NCBI GenBank assembly: GCA_973895155.1
Contig: OZ316891.1
Location: 5,518,001-5,582,000 of the forward strand
Length of the DNA: 64,000 bases
Reading direction: 5' to 3'
Origin: Marsupella aquatica
Lineage: Eukaryota; Marchantiophyta
Positions 1 through 12,209 of this stretch are shown here, piece after piece. The first letter of the stretch is position 1. Each line of letters starts with the position of its first letter. A model generated the notes under the pieces. It had not been told where the DNA came from. It worked only from the letters and a program-made list of their open reading frames with translations, and made no database searches. The translations under genes and the position numbers were made by a program.

Positions 1-2
1 TC

Positions 3-1541
3 TCACTGCCACTTGAGGAAAAAAACAAAAGTATCCGTAGTATAGAGAAACCTTTAGGGTACTATCATCAGGAGCTGACGAAGAATCATAGAGACTGGAA
101 GGAGGTGTTTGATTACGTAACCAAAGAGTTTGTCTCCGTCTCAAGTTCTGATGGCACTGAAGTACACATGTTGAAGAGCCAGTGGCCAGAAAAACCTGCA
201 GGCCTACGGTACTTTTCCTTACTCGCAATGATTTTCATCTTTGGTCTGCTCTTGAGTAGCAATGTAAAGTGCACTGATGCCAAAGTCTGATTTGTACTCT
301 TTACGTTTGCATGTAAATTTGCTGAACTTGATTGCAGAATGTTATGTGGACACGCTTAATAGTCATTGGATTGACTGATCTCCGCTTCTGTTCGATGCTT
401 TGTGAGCTTTTACGAGACCTTGGTTACTCAGTGTGTCCTGCTTACATTTTCTTAGGAGTCTCTAGGACAAAACCTTGCCAACTCTACCCCTATTTGTTTA
501 TTGGAAAATATTTCTTGCGATCCTTTTTGGAATGAAATTGAGGAAGTGGAAGAATTACGCCCGGTAAGTTCCATGGTATTTGAGTTATTCATCTTGGTGC
601 TTGACATACTCCTTGGGTTCCTTTTCATTCATTGCAGAGATGCCTGTGAAAAATACGCAAAAGCAGTGGAGAAACTGGGTTTTGAGCTCTTGGGTCTTCT
701 CTCACAGAGCCTTGGCTTACCAGCAGAGCACTTTCTCAAGCACTTTAGTAACCACACTGCGGCTATCCGCCTCAACTACTACCCACCTTGCCCGATCCCC
801 AATCTAGCTCTAGGAGTTAACAGGCACAGGGACCCGGGAGCCCTAACTGTTCTTGTGCAAGATGACACGGGAGGTCTTCAAGTGAGACGCAGGGATGGAG
901 AATGGATCGGGGTGAAGCCCAGGAGGGATGCGTTTGTCATCAACGTGGGAGACATGTTTCAAGTAAGTTGCACTTGTTCCCCGTCTTCGTATACTGTGGA
1001 CGTGCCTTTTAACAATGTACAAATTAACTGCAATGGATCAATTCGCTATACAAGAGGGTTTCCTCATCAATCTATTACAGGACGCTATAGTTTGAGATGA
1101 ACTTGTATAGATGATATCTTCTTCATCGAGCCCGTCTTGGGGATAAATGAGTTTTGTCTGTGGATTGCGTTTTTCATCATAATTGTAGAGTTGTCGTTCA
1201 AGTGTACATATTGCCGGTTCCAGAGAGATTGATTAAGGTGGCGGGGGACTCATGCTTTTGTACTCAACTTTTTGTGTCAGGTATGGACCAACGACAAGTT
1301 TCGTAGCATCGAGCACCAAGCGGTAGTGAATGAAAGTAAGCCGCGTCTGTCATTTCCACTGTTCCTCAACCCCAATTACGACACAGATGTCGCTCCAGTG
1401 CCTGAGTTATTGGATGATAGTCATCCTCCCCGATATTCAAAATACAACTTTGGCTATTTCATAAAGAAAAGGACTGATGGGAACTATAAGCAAGATGGAA
1501 AAAATATCCAGATAGATGACTTTGCCATCAACCGCGACTGA
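3..1541 (+). CDS. 2-oxoglutarate/Fe(II)-dependent dioxygenase, 5'-truncated by the window edge
   Basis: Three exons can be joined in frame: 3-208, 638-962 and 1281-1541, with GT-AG introns (GTAAGT donor at 963, TTGTGTCAG before 1281). The first exon enters from outside the window. The protein shows the plant DIOX layout: an N-terminal DIOX_N part with FGYY-like 'PLGYYHQELTKNHRDWKEVF', then YYPPCP, the iron-ligand H-x-D as HRD in 'GVNRHRDPG', the distal histidine in 'SIEHQAVVNES' and the 2-oxoglutarate-binding R-x-S as RLS. All three iron ligands are present. Family members oxidise small molecules such as flavonoids, hormones or other specialised metabolites in the cytosol; the substrate cannot be told from sequence. 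H-R-D instead of the common H-T-D is a mild variation. It looks intact and ends at TGA 1541. Confidence 0.88.
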
Positions 1542-4389
1542 TACCCAGGCATTCAACTCCATTGTGCTCATATCATGTGACCGCTTATGCTGTGTAGAGT
1601 CTGAACAGGATACTCTGTTACTTGTCAAAATCTTGCCTTTGTACATGTCTCTGTAAGGAGTTACGGTCCTCTCTTAAAACATTCGTAGACAAAGGTGACT
1701 GTTAAAGGGTCGCAATGCAGGCTCTCATATCTGTAGATGAAATTGATTGTTAAGATTATGACGTTCAGACTGCAATGTCAATAGACACTCATGGTAGCAG
1801 CATCTGCTCAGGAAGGCTTTTCTGTGGTCTCTCTGTGGGCGATTTGTTCTACCTTTGTATAATATTACTGTTGAAGTTCAGCTTGATAAGTCAATTTTAT
1901 CTCTCAATTGTTCCTCTATTGTTTCTCCTTTCCACTGGCTACGAACATGGTCTCATTGCCCCTTCTGTTTCGATCCAAAAGAGACTCATTGTGCTTTTTG
2001 CAGTTTGTTTCCATGACATATGAAAGATTACATGGATATGATAGAAGAGAACTTGGATTATAGCATGCTCACCCTAGGACTTACTTCAGTCCTTGGTGTT
2101 GTACCAATCAAAACAGGATTATTTTCTATCTTAATGAACTATTACTAAAAGAAATATTTTCAAGAAACCACTATATTTATTGTGGTCATGCGAATTGTCA
2201 ACTGAGGGGGACAGTGGAAAATCAATAGCGCAATTAGTGAAGCTCATATTTTATTTCTCTATCAGGGGAGATGTGAACTCTGGAATAGTTGTTTGAACTG
2301 TTGTAGCTTCAAATCGCAGAATAACCTAAGGAAGTAACAGCTGTCCTCAGTGTTGAGAGCTTTCTGTTCGGACTGTGATTAGTTTTCGATCAAGACACGA
2401 GCACATTCACAAGCGACCTCTCCCCCAACAAAAATAGAAAGTAGGGCGAGACTCATTCTGTTCAATATTCCAAAGCTCAACCTATTACAAGGAGCTCAAC
2501 GTTATGGACCTTTCAGTTGGCAGATCAGTACTATTTCTCCCATAAGGACTAGTAACTTCTACATGAAGTTCTTAGACCCAACTGCGAGTTGGGTCCTCGG
2601 AAATGCGGCCATTAAGAGACAGCGAAATCTTAGGAAATAAAAGATAAGTCTGTTCTTATGAGGTGCAACGTGGCCAGTGGGCTTGGCAACTCGTCTGCGT
2701 TTTTGTCGGTTTCACAGCATGGGTTATACAGGGTACAGTTTGCAGGGTCTCGTTTTGGGGTTCCCTGGACCTCCAAATATCGACACTACCGAACGAGATG
2801 CTCTTCTGTTCTTCCAAGGCAAGAAAGTCGACGAACTGACAGTGCAGTGTTCAATCTTGAAAAAATATTTCAATCTACACAAGAAATCAGTCCATCACCT
2901 GCGCGGGATTGCCAGTTTATGTGTGCAAGTTGTCGTCAGTACGAATTTTGCCTCCCTATGGATCATTAATCGATTCCCTACTGCTTTGCATGCGTCTGGA
3001 GAGGATACTAGCAAGATCACCGCTGGAGTATAGACCACCTGAAAGGCTATAATAGTGAGGGAGTTGCGAAAGAGATCTCTCAACTCGGCGTTACCATCCT
3101 TTCACATCGACGTCCACTCCATGCAAGTATGATCTGTGGTTCACTTAGGCAGGGCAGAGCTTACAGTATGGTTTGTTCCTTCGAGCAGTTGGATTTCTTT
3201 GTAATTGATTCCTTGCAAGTCAATATCAGACAGCAGCCGTTGAGAATTCTTAATCTACAACTCATAATATCTCAGACAACCTGCCAAAATGTAGCACTTT
3301 CAAAATGTGTTACTTTCTTCAGCACAAACGAGCGACACATACAATTAAAATGTTTCCTACTTTGGCACTCGTCCTCTGTGAGGTGCAAGGTGTGAGGTCG
3401 GTAGCACTAGCTCGTCCTCTCTTTCCTGCACATCCACGAATTGCACTCGCCCTCTCTTTCCTGCACATCCACGAATGCTGCCGATCATCAGTGTTGGGTC
3501 TAACCTCACGCAGCGGTACTACTAAATTTCTTACAGCGCAGTTGGTGTCGCCATCGATCCTATTCTTGTCCAGAAACGCAGCAGGACTACTTCTCATATA
3601 GCACACTTCGCCTCCCCATGGATCCTTGTCATTAGTAATTCTCAATGCCTCTAATCTGCAGCTATCTGAACGTTTAAAGATTGTCATTCTCCTCTGGCAT
3701 TATACAACTTTCTTTCTTACTTGAAAATTTTAGTATTTCTTTCACCGAGTACCATCACAGTTTAGCAAGGAGCATTTCTTGCAACGAACAAAAGCTCCAC
3801 AAGGGCTGGAAAAAGGATAGGTTAATTTGTGCATTTGCCACTGCCTTCCATTTGAGAAGCTCGTTTTCTGTGTCCTGCAAGTCCAGTACGGTTTGTTTTG
3901 GGTGGAGTCCAAACAATAGTCCCTTTAGCAGCAAAAATGCTTCAAACATGAAGCGCTAATTCTTACTTCAAGTACCATCCTGTAAATTAAGCTGCACTCC
4001 TTCAGCTAAACATCAATATCTTAACCCTAAATTCTAAACCTATAGACCCTCCTCCATATGCACCATCAATTACAAACATTTGCACTACCTGCAAATGTCA
4101 TTCTATCTTCATGTGTGCGGGTCAAACCCTAGAACATGCGAACGGAGCAAACTAGAAGTTGGTCAAGCCAATGCCAGTCCCTCATGAACACACACACATT
4201 GTCAATAAGTAATAATGAAGTCTACGATTTATGTAGGTTTGGTGATTCATTTTCCCCCCTCATTCACATGTTTTTTTTTCTTATGCATTGTTCCTACAGA
4301 AAATTGCACTTTCAGTTGTCTTTCCTCATTCACATGTTTATTTTCTGTGATGCACTATACAGGTTGTTTCATTTGCAACAATTTGAAAA
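1542..4389. other. Intergenic stretch without a recognisable gene
   Basis: Only short overlapping frames on both strands, none with a domain I recognise. A short direct duplication (about 24 bp, starting 'ctctctttcctgcacatcc') lies near 3417 and 3452. The first 150-200 bases are probably the 3' UTR of the dioxygenase gene. Otherwise I see nothing supported. Confidence 0.5.
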
Positions 4390-4559
4390 ATGGTTCTTTC
4401 CAATGAGGAATGGGAAATCATTTGTTCAACAATTCTCATGTTCCAGCAAGTGGTCTTGCAGCAGATGCACTTGTCAGCTCTAGTTGCTACCTATTTCATA
4501 AAACACAGACGGGTGTCGGGTGGAGTGCACGGTACATTGTTTGCAAACGTGTTTCTACT

Positions 4560-5742
4560 ATGTCAGATGATTCAGCTTGCCCACAGAGATCATCGCCTTC
4601 TGTCTCAAAATTATATTGAGCCAAGATCAAAAGAATGGAGTGGGTGGTACCTTATGCATGTCATCGAAGACGATCCAGTTCGCTTCAAGAATTTGTTTCG
4701 GGTGTCACCTGCAACGTTCCAGTACATTTGTGACCTGGTTCGAAGAGACATGACTACACAACCCCCACCTGGCCTACGCAATTTGACCAACAAGACATTG
4801 TTGATTGAGCGACAAGGTGCCACAGCATTGCGTAGATTTGCCAGTGGGTGTTTGTTGTTAACACTCTCTAAGATATTTGGGGTTTCACTCCCATGTGTTT
4901 CTAATGTGATTTGGCGATTTGTGAAGGCATTAATTGTGAGCGCACGAGGGAGACATTTGATTTGGCCAGAAGGTGAGGCCATGGCACAGGTAAAAGAAGA
5001 GTTTCGCCAATTGCAAAGGTTTCCAAATTTCTGCAGTGCAATTGACGTCACTCATTTTCAAGTGAAGTTACTCCTGGGATGAGTTCCATTGATTATTGTG
5101 ACTACAGGCATGGTCAGAGCAGTTCCATGCAAGCTGTTTGTGATAGCTGACTTTGATTTTTAGATGTGTTTGCAGGATGGCCTGGTAACATTCAAGACTC
5201 TCACCTTCTAAGAGTGTCGGGTTTTTATAATGATGTTGTGCAGTGCCACACAAAACTCTCGGCCCGGCATTTATGGCTCCAACTGGATTCACTACAGGGG
5301 AGTACATTATTGGTGATGCTGGTTACCCTGTTTATCCTTGGTTGCTAACCCTTTTCCTGGGGCGAGAGAGCATACCCAGAAGAATGAATTCAACTACAAG
5401 CTTAGCTCAACCAGGATGTGCGTGGAGCGTGCTTTAGGTCAATTTAAGAATAGTTGGAGATTCATTTCTCGTAAAATGTTTCGACCACATCCTTATCGAC
5501 TAGCTCACTATATTACTAGTGTGTGTATTCTTCATAACATTCGTATTGACTGTGGAGATGTATATGACCCTGCATGAGGTTAGATCCAAACCCGCCCTAT
5601 GAACCTGGAGGTCCTCCAACTACATGTCAGAATTATCATAATGGGCGTAGTTATCGTATTGCGATGATGGACCATTTGTTGCTTGAGCGAGAGTGGGAGC
5701 AGCAATGTTGTGCTGCTCACAGACATAGCACATAGTGATCAT
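4560..5742 (+). pseudogene. PIF/Harbinger (HARBI1-like) transposase, decayed
   Basis: Conceptual fragments in three frames line up as a DDE_Tnp_4 nuclease. The N-terminal part (open to 5082) ends near the first catalytic aspartate in 'CSAIDVTHF' (codon 5044-5046), after an HTH-like stretch 'LSKIFGVSLPCVSNVIWRF'. Later come 'FLDVFAGWPGNIQDSHLL' (about 5160-5215), the second aspartate in 'IIGDAGYPVYPWL' (codon 5315-5317) and the glutamate in 'CVERALGQFKNSWR' (codon 5425-5427), followed by 'CILHNIRID', a usual C-terminal signature. The order and spacing match the family. Stops (TGA at about 5080 and in the block around 5149-5160) and at least three frame changes break it, so it cannot make transposase. 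A C-terminal tail can be followed to about 5740. Confidence 0.8.
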
Positions 5743-5759
5743 AACATCTTCTAGAGTAT

Positions 5760-6095
5760 TTGGCATTATACAACGGGTTATACAAATAAAGTTCAAAATA
5801 TATAATTATATGTGTAATGTTGTACATTAGTTAGAAATGATGGAAATTTTATAAATTTTAAACTTTTTCTAACTCAAGGTACAATCTAGTTACCTTTTGT
5901 AGCAATTTAGATCAACTGAACACTTTACCTAATGTTATGCTTCATCGGAGGCTATTCTATATTGGACAAGGATCGCGAATATAAATCCTTGCTCTTTACA
6001 TGCTACCAAGAAAGAAGACTGGACATCATTGGAGAAGCAATGCAGACTAGAAGATTCAAGAACCGGCCTCATTGGCCTATTTAGTTAAATAGCTA
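5760..6095. other. AT-rich stretch, no gene
   Basis: Downstream of the transposase relic. No open frame, RNA or repeat that I can name; possibly the 3' flank of the Harbinger element. Confidence 0.4.
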
Positions 6096-6860
6096 TCATG
6101 GTCAGAAAAGTCTCATACTTTTTCAGGAGGTAGTAGTTGCGTAGTAGAATTATCCCTGCAAGTTTCATCTCAAACCGACATGTGGTTTGAAAGTTAGAAT
6201 TAATTTAGTTTTGCTGTTTTTTGCATAGCCGCGACTTCGCCGACGCTTTGTGAAGCGTCCCTTGTATTTTTGGACGCTTTGAAAAGCGTCCACCCAAGAC
6301 CACGACGCTTTCTGAAACGTCCACCACCCAACCAGTTGTACTCCGATGCTCTGCAATCCACATGAGGAGCGACGCCCACAGAAGAGTCTGCTACCCCGAA
6401 GGTGACCTCGACACTGTGACGCCCACTGAAGCGTCCCGCCCGGAGCCCAGAAAATGGACGCTGCGACCAAAACCTCGAAATTCAGCCGACGCTTTCTGAA
6501 GCGTCCATAAAAGTCCTTTGTAATTTTGGACGTTTTCTGAAGCGTCCACTATGTTCCCGACACTTAGAAAAATTTTCAGTTTTTGCAATTTTATAACACC
6601 GTGCCCCTTTTACCGATTTATTTGAGGCACTTAGAGATCTCAGAAAAGTCTGAAACTTTACCAGCATAGAGACTATATGTAGTAGAGTACCCTAGAAAAG
6701 TTTCAACTCATTCCGACTCTTAGTTTAGAAGTCAAAATTAGATTAAAATCACTGTTTATTAGTTTTACCGCAAACACCGACGCTTTGCAAAGCGTCCGCT
6801 CAAACCTCGACGCTTTCTGAAGCGTCCCCTGCATTTTTGACACTTTCAGCAGTGTCCATT
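6095..6860. repeat. Cluster of about ten short palindromes, consensus gacgctttctgaagcgtcc
   Basis: Near-perfect inverted repeats of 18-20 bp occur at 6242-6259, 6272-6291 (perfect), 6304-6322, 6371-6388 (degenerate), 6418-6436, 6488-6506, 6528-6547, 6779-6797, 6809-6827 and 6839-6857 (changed to gacactttcagcagtgtcc). Each can form a hairpin with a 6-8 bp stem. The DNA around the first and the eighth unit is also similar ('agaaaagtct...', 'accgc...caccgacg'), so a larger unit of about 540 bp has been duplicated. Subterminal or internal repeats of a DNA transposon, bound by its transposase, are one explanation; that is inference. Confidence 0.75.
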
Positions 6861-6869
6861 CACTTTTCA

Positions 6870-7820
6870 AGGATGACCGTCATTAAGTTTATTCAAGACC
6901 CTTTAGATATGAAAGGGCATGTCCTTTCAGTATCTCAGTCTCCTTGGGTTCCTGCTAGCCTATATGAAGTAGAATTTGTGTCATTTTCAAGTGTGAAGAA
7001 ATAAAGTAGTGCTTGTGGCATGTGCTGCAGCACTGGAATCACCTTTGCTTGCAAATACAAAGGAATTCTTCTCCCTTCCTTGGTCTGAATGATTGAGAGT
7101 TTAGATCATTGAAGTAAAATTACTTGTATGAAGTTGAATCTCAGAAGTATGAGGGAATAGATTCCTTAAGTGGTGACAACCCATCTTCTTGAGTTCTTGA
7201 TGCATAGTTTTTGGCGTGACATTGCTTGTGCATGGGATGCAAAGATTGTTACTCACCAATTACCTGTGACTTCAATTTGATCATGATGGTGTTTATTATT
7301 CGTGACTCAGAGTACCGACTGGATATCGAAGTGATTGATTACTAGTTTCTTCTGAGTACCTTTGGAAGGAAAAGTTGAGACGTGTTGACGGCATTTTAGT
7401 AATCATCCTAGTACAGTAATCCATTCCAAAAATGTTCTTACGGATATACCACCAAAATCACATCAAATGAAGTATTGATGAGAAGTTACCTTGGTGTTTT
7501 CCAGACTCCCTCATCATACCTCAAGATTTCATTGTGTTTTGTTATTTGTTTCCATTTTATTAATTGCATTTACAATGTTAAGCAAACATTCAAATCTATG
7601 CCTTGCTGAGCAATCATAGTAAAAGGCTCAAACCTGTGTTTTTTGTGACCTTAGTCATTCATAAGTGTTAAACGATAGAAAATCATTCATTTCTTGTTCT
7701 TCCATGGGATCGAATACCGAGTTTTGGGCATTAAATGCTGATTTATGTCCTTAATGCAATACTACAATATGTATATGTGTTTCAAAGTGTTAGCATGGTT
7801 TTCTTTTTTGGTTTCATGTA
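6870..7820. other. No gene seen
   Basis: AT-rich sequence with no supported ORF, RNA gene or array. Confidence 0.4.
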
Positions 7821-7887
7821 ATTGTGCATTCAATGCACTTCATATCATAGAGTACTTGCTTTTGTACACAAACTAAGTAGGTGTACT

Positions 7888-8125
7888 CTACTCCGAAGGC
7901 CGCAAAGAACTTGCAACCTTCTCTTTGAAGACATCAGTCCAACGTGCCATCTGCTCGGCTGTCGTTTTTGCTGCAGTGGTAATTGTTGTGGCCAAAATAA
8001 CTCCTTCCTGCTCTTGAATTTTACACTCATGCTCTCGGATCTCAAAATCACGCTGGGCCATTTCAGCACAAGTGTTGGCCATGCTTTTGAAAGTGTCTGT
8101 TTGCCGCTCCCAGACTTGGCTACCT
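7888..8125 (-). CDS. Unrecognised small ORF, C-terminal fragment of a possible transposon protein
   Basis: The minus frame reads a hydrophilic, coiled-coil-like segment ('EMAQRDFEIREHECKIQEQE...TTAEQMARWTDVFKEKVASS') that ends in a stop near 7888 and has no good start. Composition looks like a real protein rather than noise. It lies on the strand opposite the Harbinger transposase relic. PIF/Harbinger elements often carry a second, MYB/SANT-type ORF, so this could be its tail, but I see no MYB motif. The upstream end is cut by the LTR-like element that starts at 8129. Confidence 0.35.
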
Positions 8126-8128
8126 TCC

Positions 8129-10110
8129 TGTGACAGGGCCCCAAACCCGGTAGTAACTTAGTGATAACTTATAATTGCATATATAAGTAGAAAGACAAGT
8201 AGGTGTAGCAAAAGTGTTTGGATTTTTAATTTTTTTTAGTTTTTGTTAGTTCTAATAAATTGATGCGACAACCGGAGGCCAGAGTTGAGAGGGATGTTGG
8301 GCGGAGATGGATGACAATGGAGCCATTGAGGGGGTACAAGGAGGCCAAAAGGCAGCCCAAGGACTTGGAGGCCAAGGTGTGGGCATCTTGGAGGGGTGCG
8401 GGCTGGTCGGAGGCTCCACGTAAGGCGCAAAACGGGAAGAATGACCAAAATATAGAAACATTGAAACTTAAAACAGACGTTGTTGCGCTAGTACTATTCC
8501 AAACATGGTCATGTTTGGATTCATTTTGAAGCCCTCAATGAGCCCCATGCAAAATTGAGGTTCTCTAGTTGATTTTAGGTCTATATCAAACAGTGACATC
8601 TCAAGGGAACTCAACGCCTGTAAAACGGTAAACTAGACAATCTTGGAGTAGGGATGGTGGGAGGGCCCTTAGAAGGAAGGGACTCCCACAATTTCCCTTC
8701 CTCAATCCGTAGTTTCCCACAATTTTCCTTCCCCATTCCATAGGAGGGCACTCCGTAGAAGAACACATTCGTAGAAAGGGCCCCCACACTTTCTTCCTCC
8801 CCTTTTTCTCTATTCTCACTTATGAGGTTCCCACCCATTCCTAAACCCTAAACCCTATTGTGCTTGCTTTCAACATGTGTATGGACCTTGGTTGTACGAA
8901 CATCAGTTTTTTGGCCATCTCAAAATCAGGAGTCTACGGGCTTTTTGGAAAGAGCTCGCCGAGCTGAATCCAACAATGTGTCACACGACCAAAATGGAGC
9001 TAAGACGAGGGAGATCCAACAGATCACGTTTTTCGAGAATACGGGGGTTTTGAGGCCGTACGCACGTCCGTACTACAGGAGGTCCCGACTTTGCAAGGGA
9101 AAGAGGAGGTAACAGCACATACGGGGAACCATGATCCGTGTTTTGCAAAGTCGGGGCCCCCTGGTGTTGTATGGACGAAATAGAGGGAGACGGTGCCCCG
9201 TAAAACCTTAAATGATCATATCTCGGCCGTTTGACCTCCGTTTTGTGCACCGTTTACGGAGCCGTGATCAGGAAGAGGAGGGGCTCCTCAGATATGTTTT
9301 CAGAAGTGGATTCTGAGAAAATTTTACTTTCGACAATTGTAGGGGACCTCTCCTTTTATGGCGGACCGGTGGTGGCGATCAAGAGGATTGAGACTCGTAG
9401 GTAGGGTAATAATATAGGATAGGAAATGGTGGACTCAAGTGAGTCCTTGTTTAGCGGAGTGGTATTCACTCCAGATGAGAGTGATGGGGAGGCCAACTCA
9501 TGGGGCTCAAGCCATGGTACCGTGAGTCATGAGGAAGACTAGGGTGGTCGTACGGACTTGGTCGTACGACCTTTTGATTTTGAAACTTTTTGAAAGTGAG
9601 CACTCAAGGGCTTGTTGGAAAGAGCTCGCGGAGCTGATTCCAACAAGAGGCGGCGCTCCTCAAACGGAGCCAGGATGAGAAAGTTAGAGCCCCGCGAAGT
9701 TGATCGGTACGGGATACTAAAATGACCATAACTTGGTCGTCCGATGTCCGTTTTGGGAGCGGTTTGAGAATTCATGATCAAGAGGAGCAAGGCTACCCAG
9801 GGATGTGCTCAGAGGTGCAATCAGAGTGACACCAAGTTTTGGCAATTGTGGGGTCCCTTGTATTTTTGCGGTTTACGGAGTGATTTTGTAGGGCACCGTC
9901 AAAGGCACCATCGGCCCCTTGGTTAGGTAGAGTTTAGGGGTATGTGTATGCCGCATAGCGCTAGGTTTTAGTTGACATTTATCTGTTGGTGATAGGATTT
10001 TAGGCGGCACCGCTAGGAGAAAGTGGTGGCATCCAAGTGCCATTGGGTGTTTGGGTGTGTGGGGTTAAGTGGTATTTAGGGGGAGAGCCCCGGAGTAGTG
10101 TGGGGGGAAT
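8129..10110 (+). mobile_element. LTR-like element, copy 1 (about 2 kb, truncated)
   Basis: It begins TGTGACAGGGCCCC, a typical LTR-like 5' terminus starting with TG. Almost the whole segment matches the reverse complement of about 52300-54351 block by block: the 'acctaaaatcaactagagaa' region, the 'aaagagctcgccgagctgaa' region, the 'gcaccgtttacggagccgtg' region and the 'gggggagagcccyrgagtag' region. It contains about two plant telomere-like CCCTAAA units at 8837-8857. Similarity stops at about 10110, where the palindrome-bearing region begins. Frames inside it show no protein domain. It is called LTR-like from the terminus and the two dispersed copies; no internal retrotransposon domains are seen, so a solo LTR or another 2-kb repeat is possible. 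Confidence 0.6.
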
Positions 10111-10167
10111 TCACTTTTAAGTTAGAAGGGAAGGATAGCGGATAGCATTAAACATAGTGACGGACCA

Positions 10168-10550
10168 AACGAGAAGTGTGACCACGGCGTATCCTGTTTG
10201 GGATTCAATCTTAAAAAATCCAGTTTTGGCATGACAAAACATAAGAAAATGAGGTTGGATGCGAAGTGGGGTATCCCACTTTGCATTCATCGTCTGAATC
10301 CAAACCTCTCGGTTGGAAAAGGCAGGAAATTCAAGGTTGAATATGAAGTGGGATACCGCATATCTCACTTCGGATTCATTAGTGAATCCCATTAATTTCA
10401 TAATCGAAATATAGAAACTTCAGTGTTGAATGCGAAGTGGGATACCCGGTATCCCATTTGGTATTCAACCTATGAATATCAATAAGGTTCGGTCTGAAAG
10501 GCAAAGGTTGAATGCAAAGTGGGATACCGCGTATCCCATTGGGTATTGAG
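10168..10550. repeat. Palindrome array A (5 units, about 82-88 bp apart)
   Basis: Units at about 10168-10208 (left arm degenerate), 10256-10289, 10338-10378, 10425-10469 and 10507-10549. The core is GGGATAC-NNN-GTATCCC, with outer arms of the type TGAATGCGAAGT / ACTTCGCATTCA. The spacers between units are unrelated to each other. A good 3' splice site (TTTTTTGCAG, ending 10608) follows, as also seen after arrays B and C, so this array probably lies in an intron or 5' leader; its donor was not found. Confidence 0.85.
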
Positions 10551-10708
10551 TTGCAATAGTTTCTCTGCAATGACAAAAGATATCTTATTGATTGGGAGTT
10601 TTTTGCAGGCTAGGTTCAGAGCAGCACCAACAGAATCCCGTCACTTTTGAGTGACAGACTTATAAAGCTTTAGCTTTCTTGGAGACCTACATTTTCCAGT
10701 GAGTTCAA

Positions 10709-11034
10709 TGACGGTCCATACTCAAAACCAAGATAAACGTGCTCGTCTATTGTATAAGAGATTAGTTGAACTCAAAGTGCTTCCTCCTGGATTAGGAGCG
10801 GTTTGGATGGAAGGCGTAGATCCTCAAGATAGTTTGAATCCGCTCCGAATTGAGTTTTGCAAAAAGAATGAGCAAGGAGTTCCAATTCGGTCAAGGATTT
10901 GTTTGAGTGGTTGTCTGCACCCCGTTGATTCTTCTTGTAATTATTGTCGTGATGATCGTAACAAGTATCATCGATTGGCATACTTGTGTTGTCAGATTTG
11001 GAACGAGGATCCTTGGGTTAACTCTTCCCATTGA
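10709..11034 (+). CDS. Unrecognised ORF of the palindrome-bearing region
   Basis: Starting at ATG 10709 the frame reads 'MTVHTQNQDKRARLLYKRL...' followed by 'LPPGLGAVWMEGVDP' and a Cys/His-rich part with 'CLSGCLHPVDSSCNYC', then a stop after 'WVNSSH'. The reverse frame shares no features. The cysteines could bind a metal, but I do not recognise the family. A plausible donor (GTTAACT near 11016) and an acceptor (TTTTGTAG at about 11152) could splice it to the next ORF. It belongs with the plus-strand ORFs up to 18.5 kb by context only. Confidence 0.4.
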
Positions 11035-11152
11035 ATCTTCTTGATTCTTGTTGTTGAGTTTCGTTGAGCATTTTTGGCTCACAAATATTTTGCCAATATG
11101 TTTTTCTTTTGATCAAAGAAATAAAAGAATTCTTTTGATCCCTGTTTTGTAG

Positions 11153-11494
11153 GTTCCTCAGAAAGAGATCTTCTCCATTTTCTTTACTACTCTAGGTATT
11201 CCTTTCTTCTTGTTAAACTGGTTTGGAATGGCCGTCCCTGAGAATCTAATCTTTGCGAGGTTAGTGACCGTATTTGAGAAAGAGAAGAAGAAACAAATTG
11301 AGCAGAAACATCGACAAACTAAATCCGGACTACTTTTGGATGGACTTCCTGATGAGATTGTTGAAACTTGCATATGGCCCATTTTGAAAGTGTCTTGCAT
11401 TGAGGACAAATTTGATTCATCCAAGATCTCAACTGAAGAAAGACTTGGACGATTAAAAAAAATGGTTTGGCTTGGATCCACTTCAAAGAAATGA
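11153..11494 (+). CDS. Unrecognised ORF, possible continuation of the preceding one
   Basis: Opens after an acceptor-like TTTTGTAG and reads 'VPQKEIFSIFFTTLGIPFF', a charged stretch 'VFEKEKKKQIEQKHRQ' and 'GLPDEIVETCIWPILKVSC', which faintly resembles the start of an F-box. It stops at 11494. A third small frame, 11570-11782 ('...NLPPIDFLGLFLTSELSQFQEDW...'), follows in the same direction. Function unknown; the F-box likeness is too short to rely on. Confidence 0.35.
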   Translation, partial: VPQKEIFSIFFTTLGIPFFLLNWFGMAVPENLIFARLVTVFEKEKKKQIEQKHRQTKSGLLLDGLPDEIVETCIWPILKVSCIEDKFDSSKISTEERLGRLKKMVWLGSTSKK

Positions 11495-12209
11495 AACCAG
11501 CTTGTAGTTTGTACACGAGTATGGGGTCTCCTTTGACTTGCACGAAGCCAGTTTGAGGGATTAAATGAAATGCTTGCTAGCATTCCCCATGGAGACACAC
11601 TTCAGAATGTTCATCTCGCAATTTTTTTTAGGATGGAAACTCCGAATCTTCCCCCAATTGATTTCCTTGGTTTATTTTTGACATCAGAACTAAGTCAATT
11701 TCAAGAGGACTGGCTCAATCTAGAGAAAGATCTGCAAGCCAGATTAGTGGAAATATATGGACAAACTTTAGGGTTAGCTTGATTCCCGTTCTTTCAATCA
11801 TGTTTAGGTCTGCTCCTCTTGAGCTCCTTGTAAAACTATTTTTCATGAATTGATTTACTATCTTTCGTGGCATTTCGTACCAAACTCATTTACTATCTCG
11901 TTGCCAATTGAATTCGTACAAGGGTATCCCATATCGGATTGCACCTATAACAAATTTTGCCATATTTCCAACTATTTTCCAAGACTCTTTGGTGCGACTA
12001 TTTGCCACGACTATTTGCTTCGACCTTGCCGCGACTATTTCCCGCGACTAATCTCAGGAGTTAGCCTTGTTCAGGAGGAGAAAGTATAAATAAGAGTGCC
12101 CTCCTCAAAAAGTTACGCTCATTTCTCCTCACTCGCGGTACCTCTATAACTTGCTGAATCCCCAATCTCCATAGATATTCGTATTCACTCGGACACATTC
12201 CATTAACAG

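Noticed and set aside
8236-8461. Pro-rich minus-strand ORFs in the LTR-like repeat
   Set aside because: Not kept in frame in the second copy at 54 kb, so not under protein selection.
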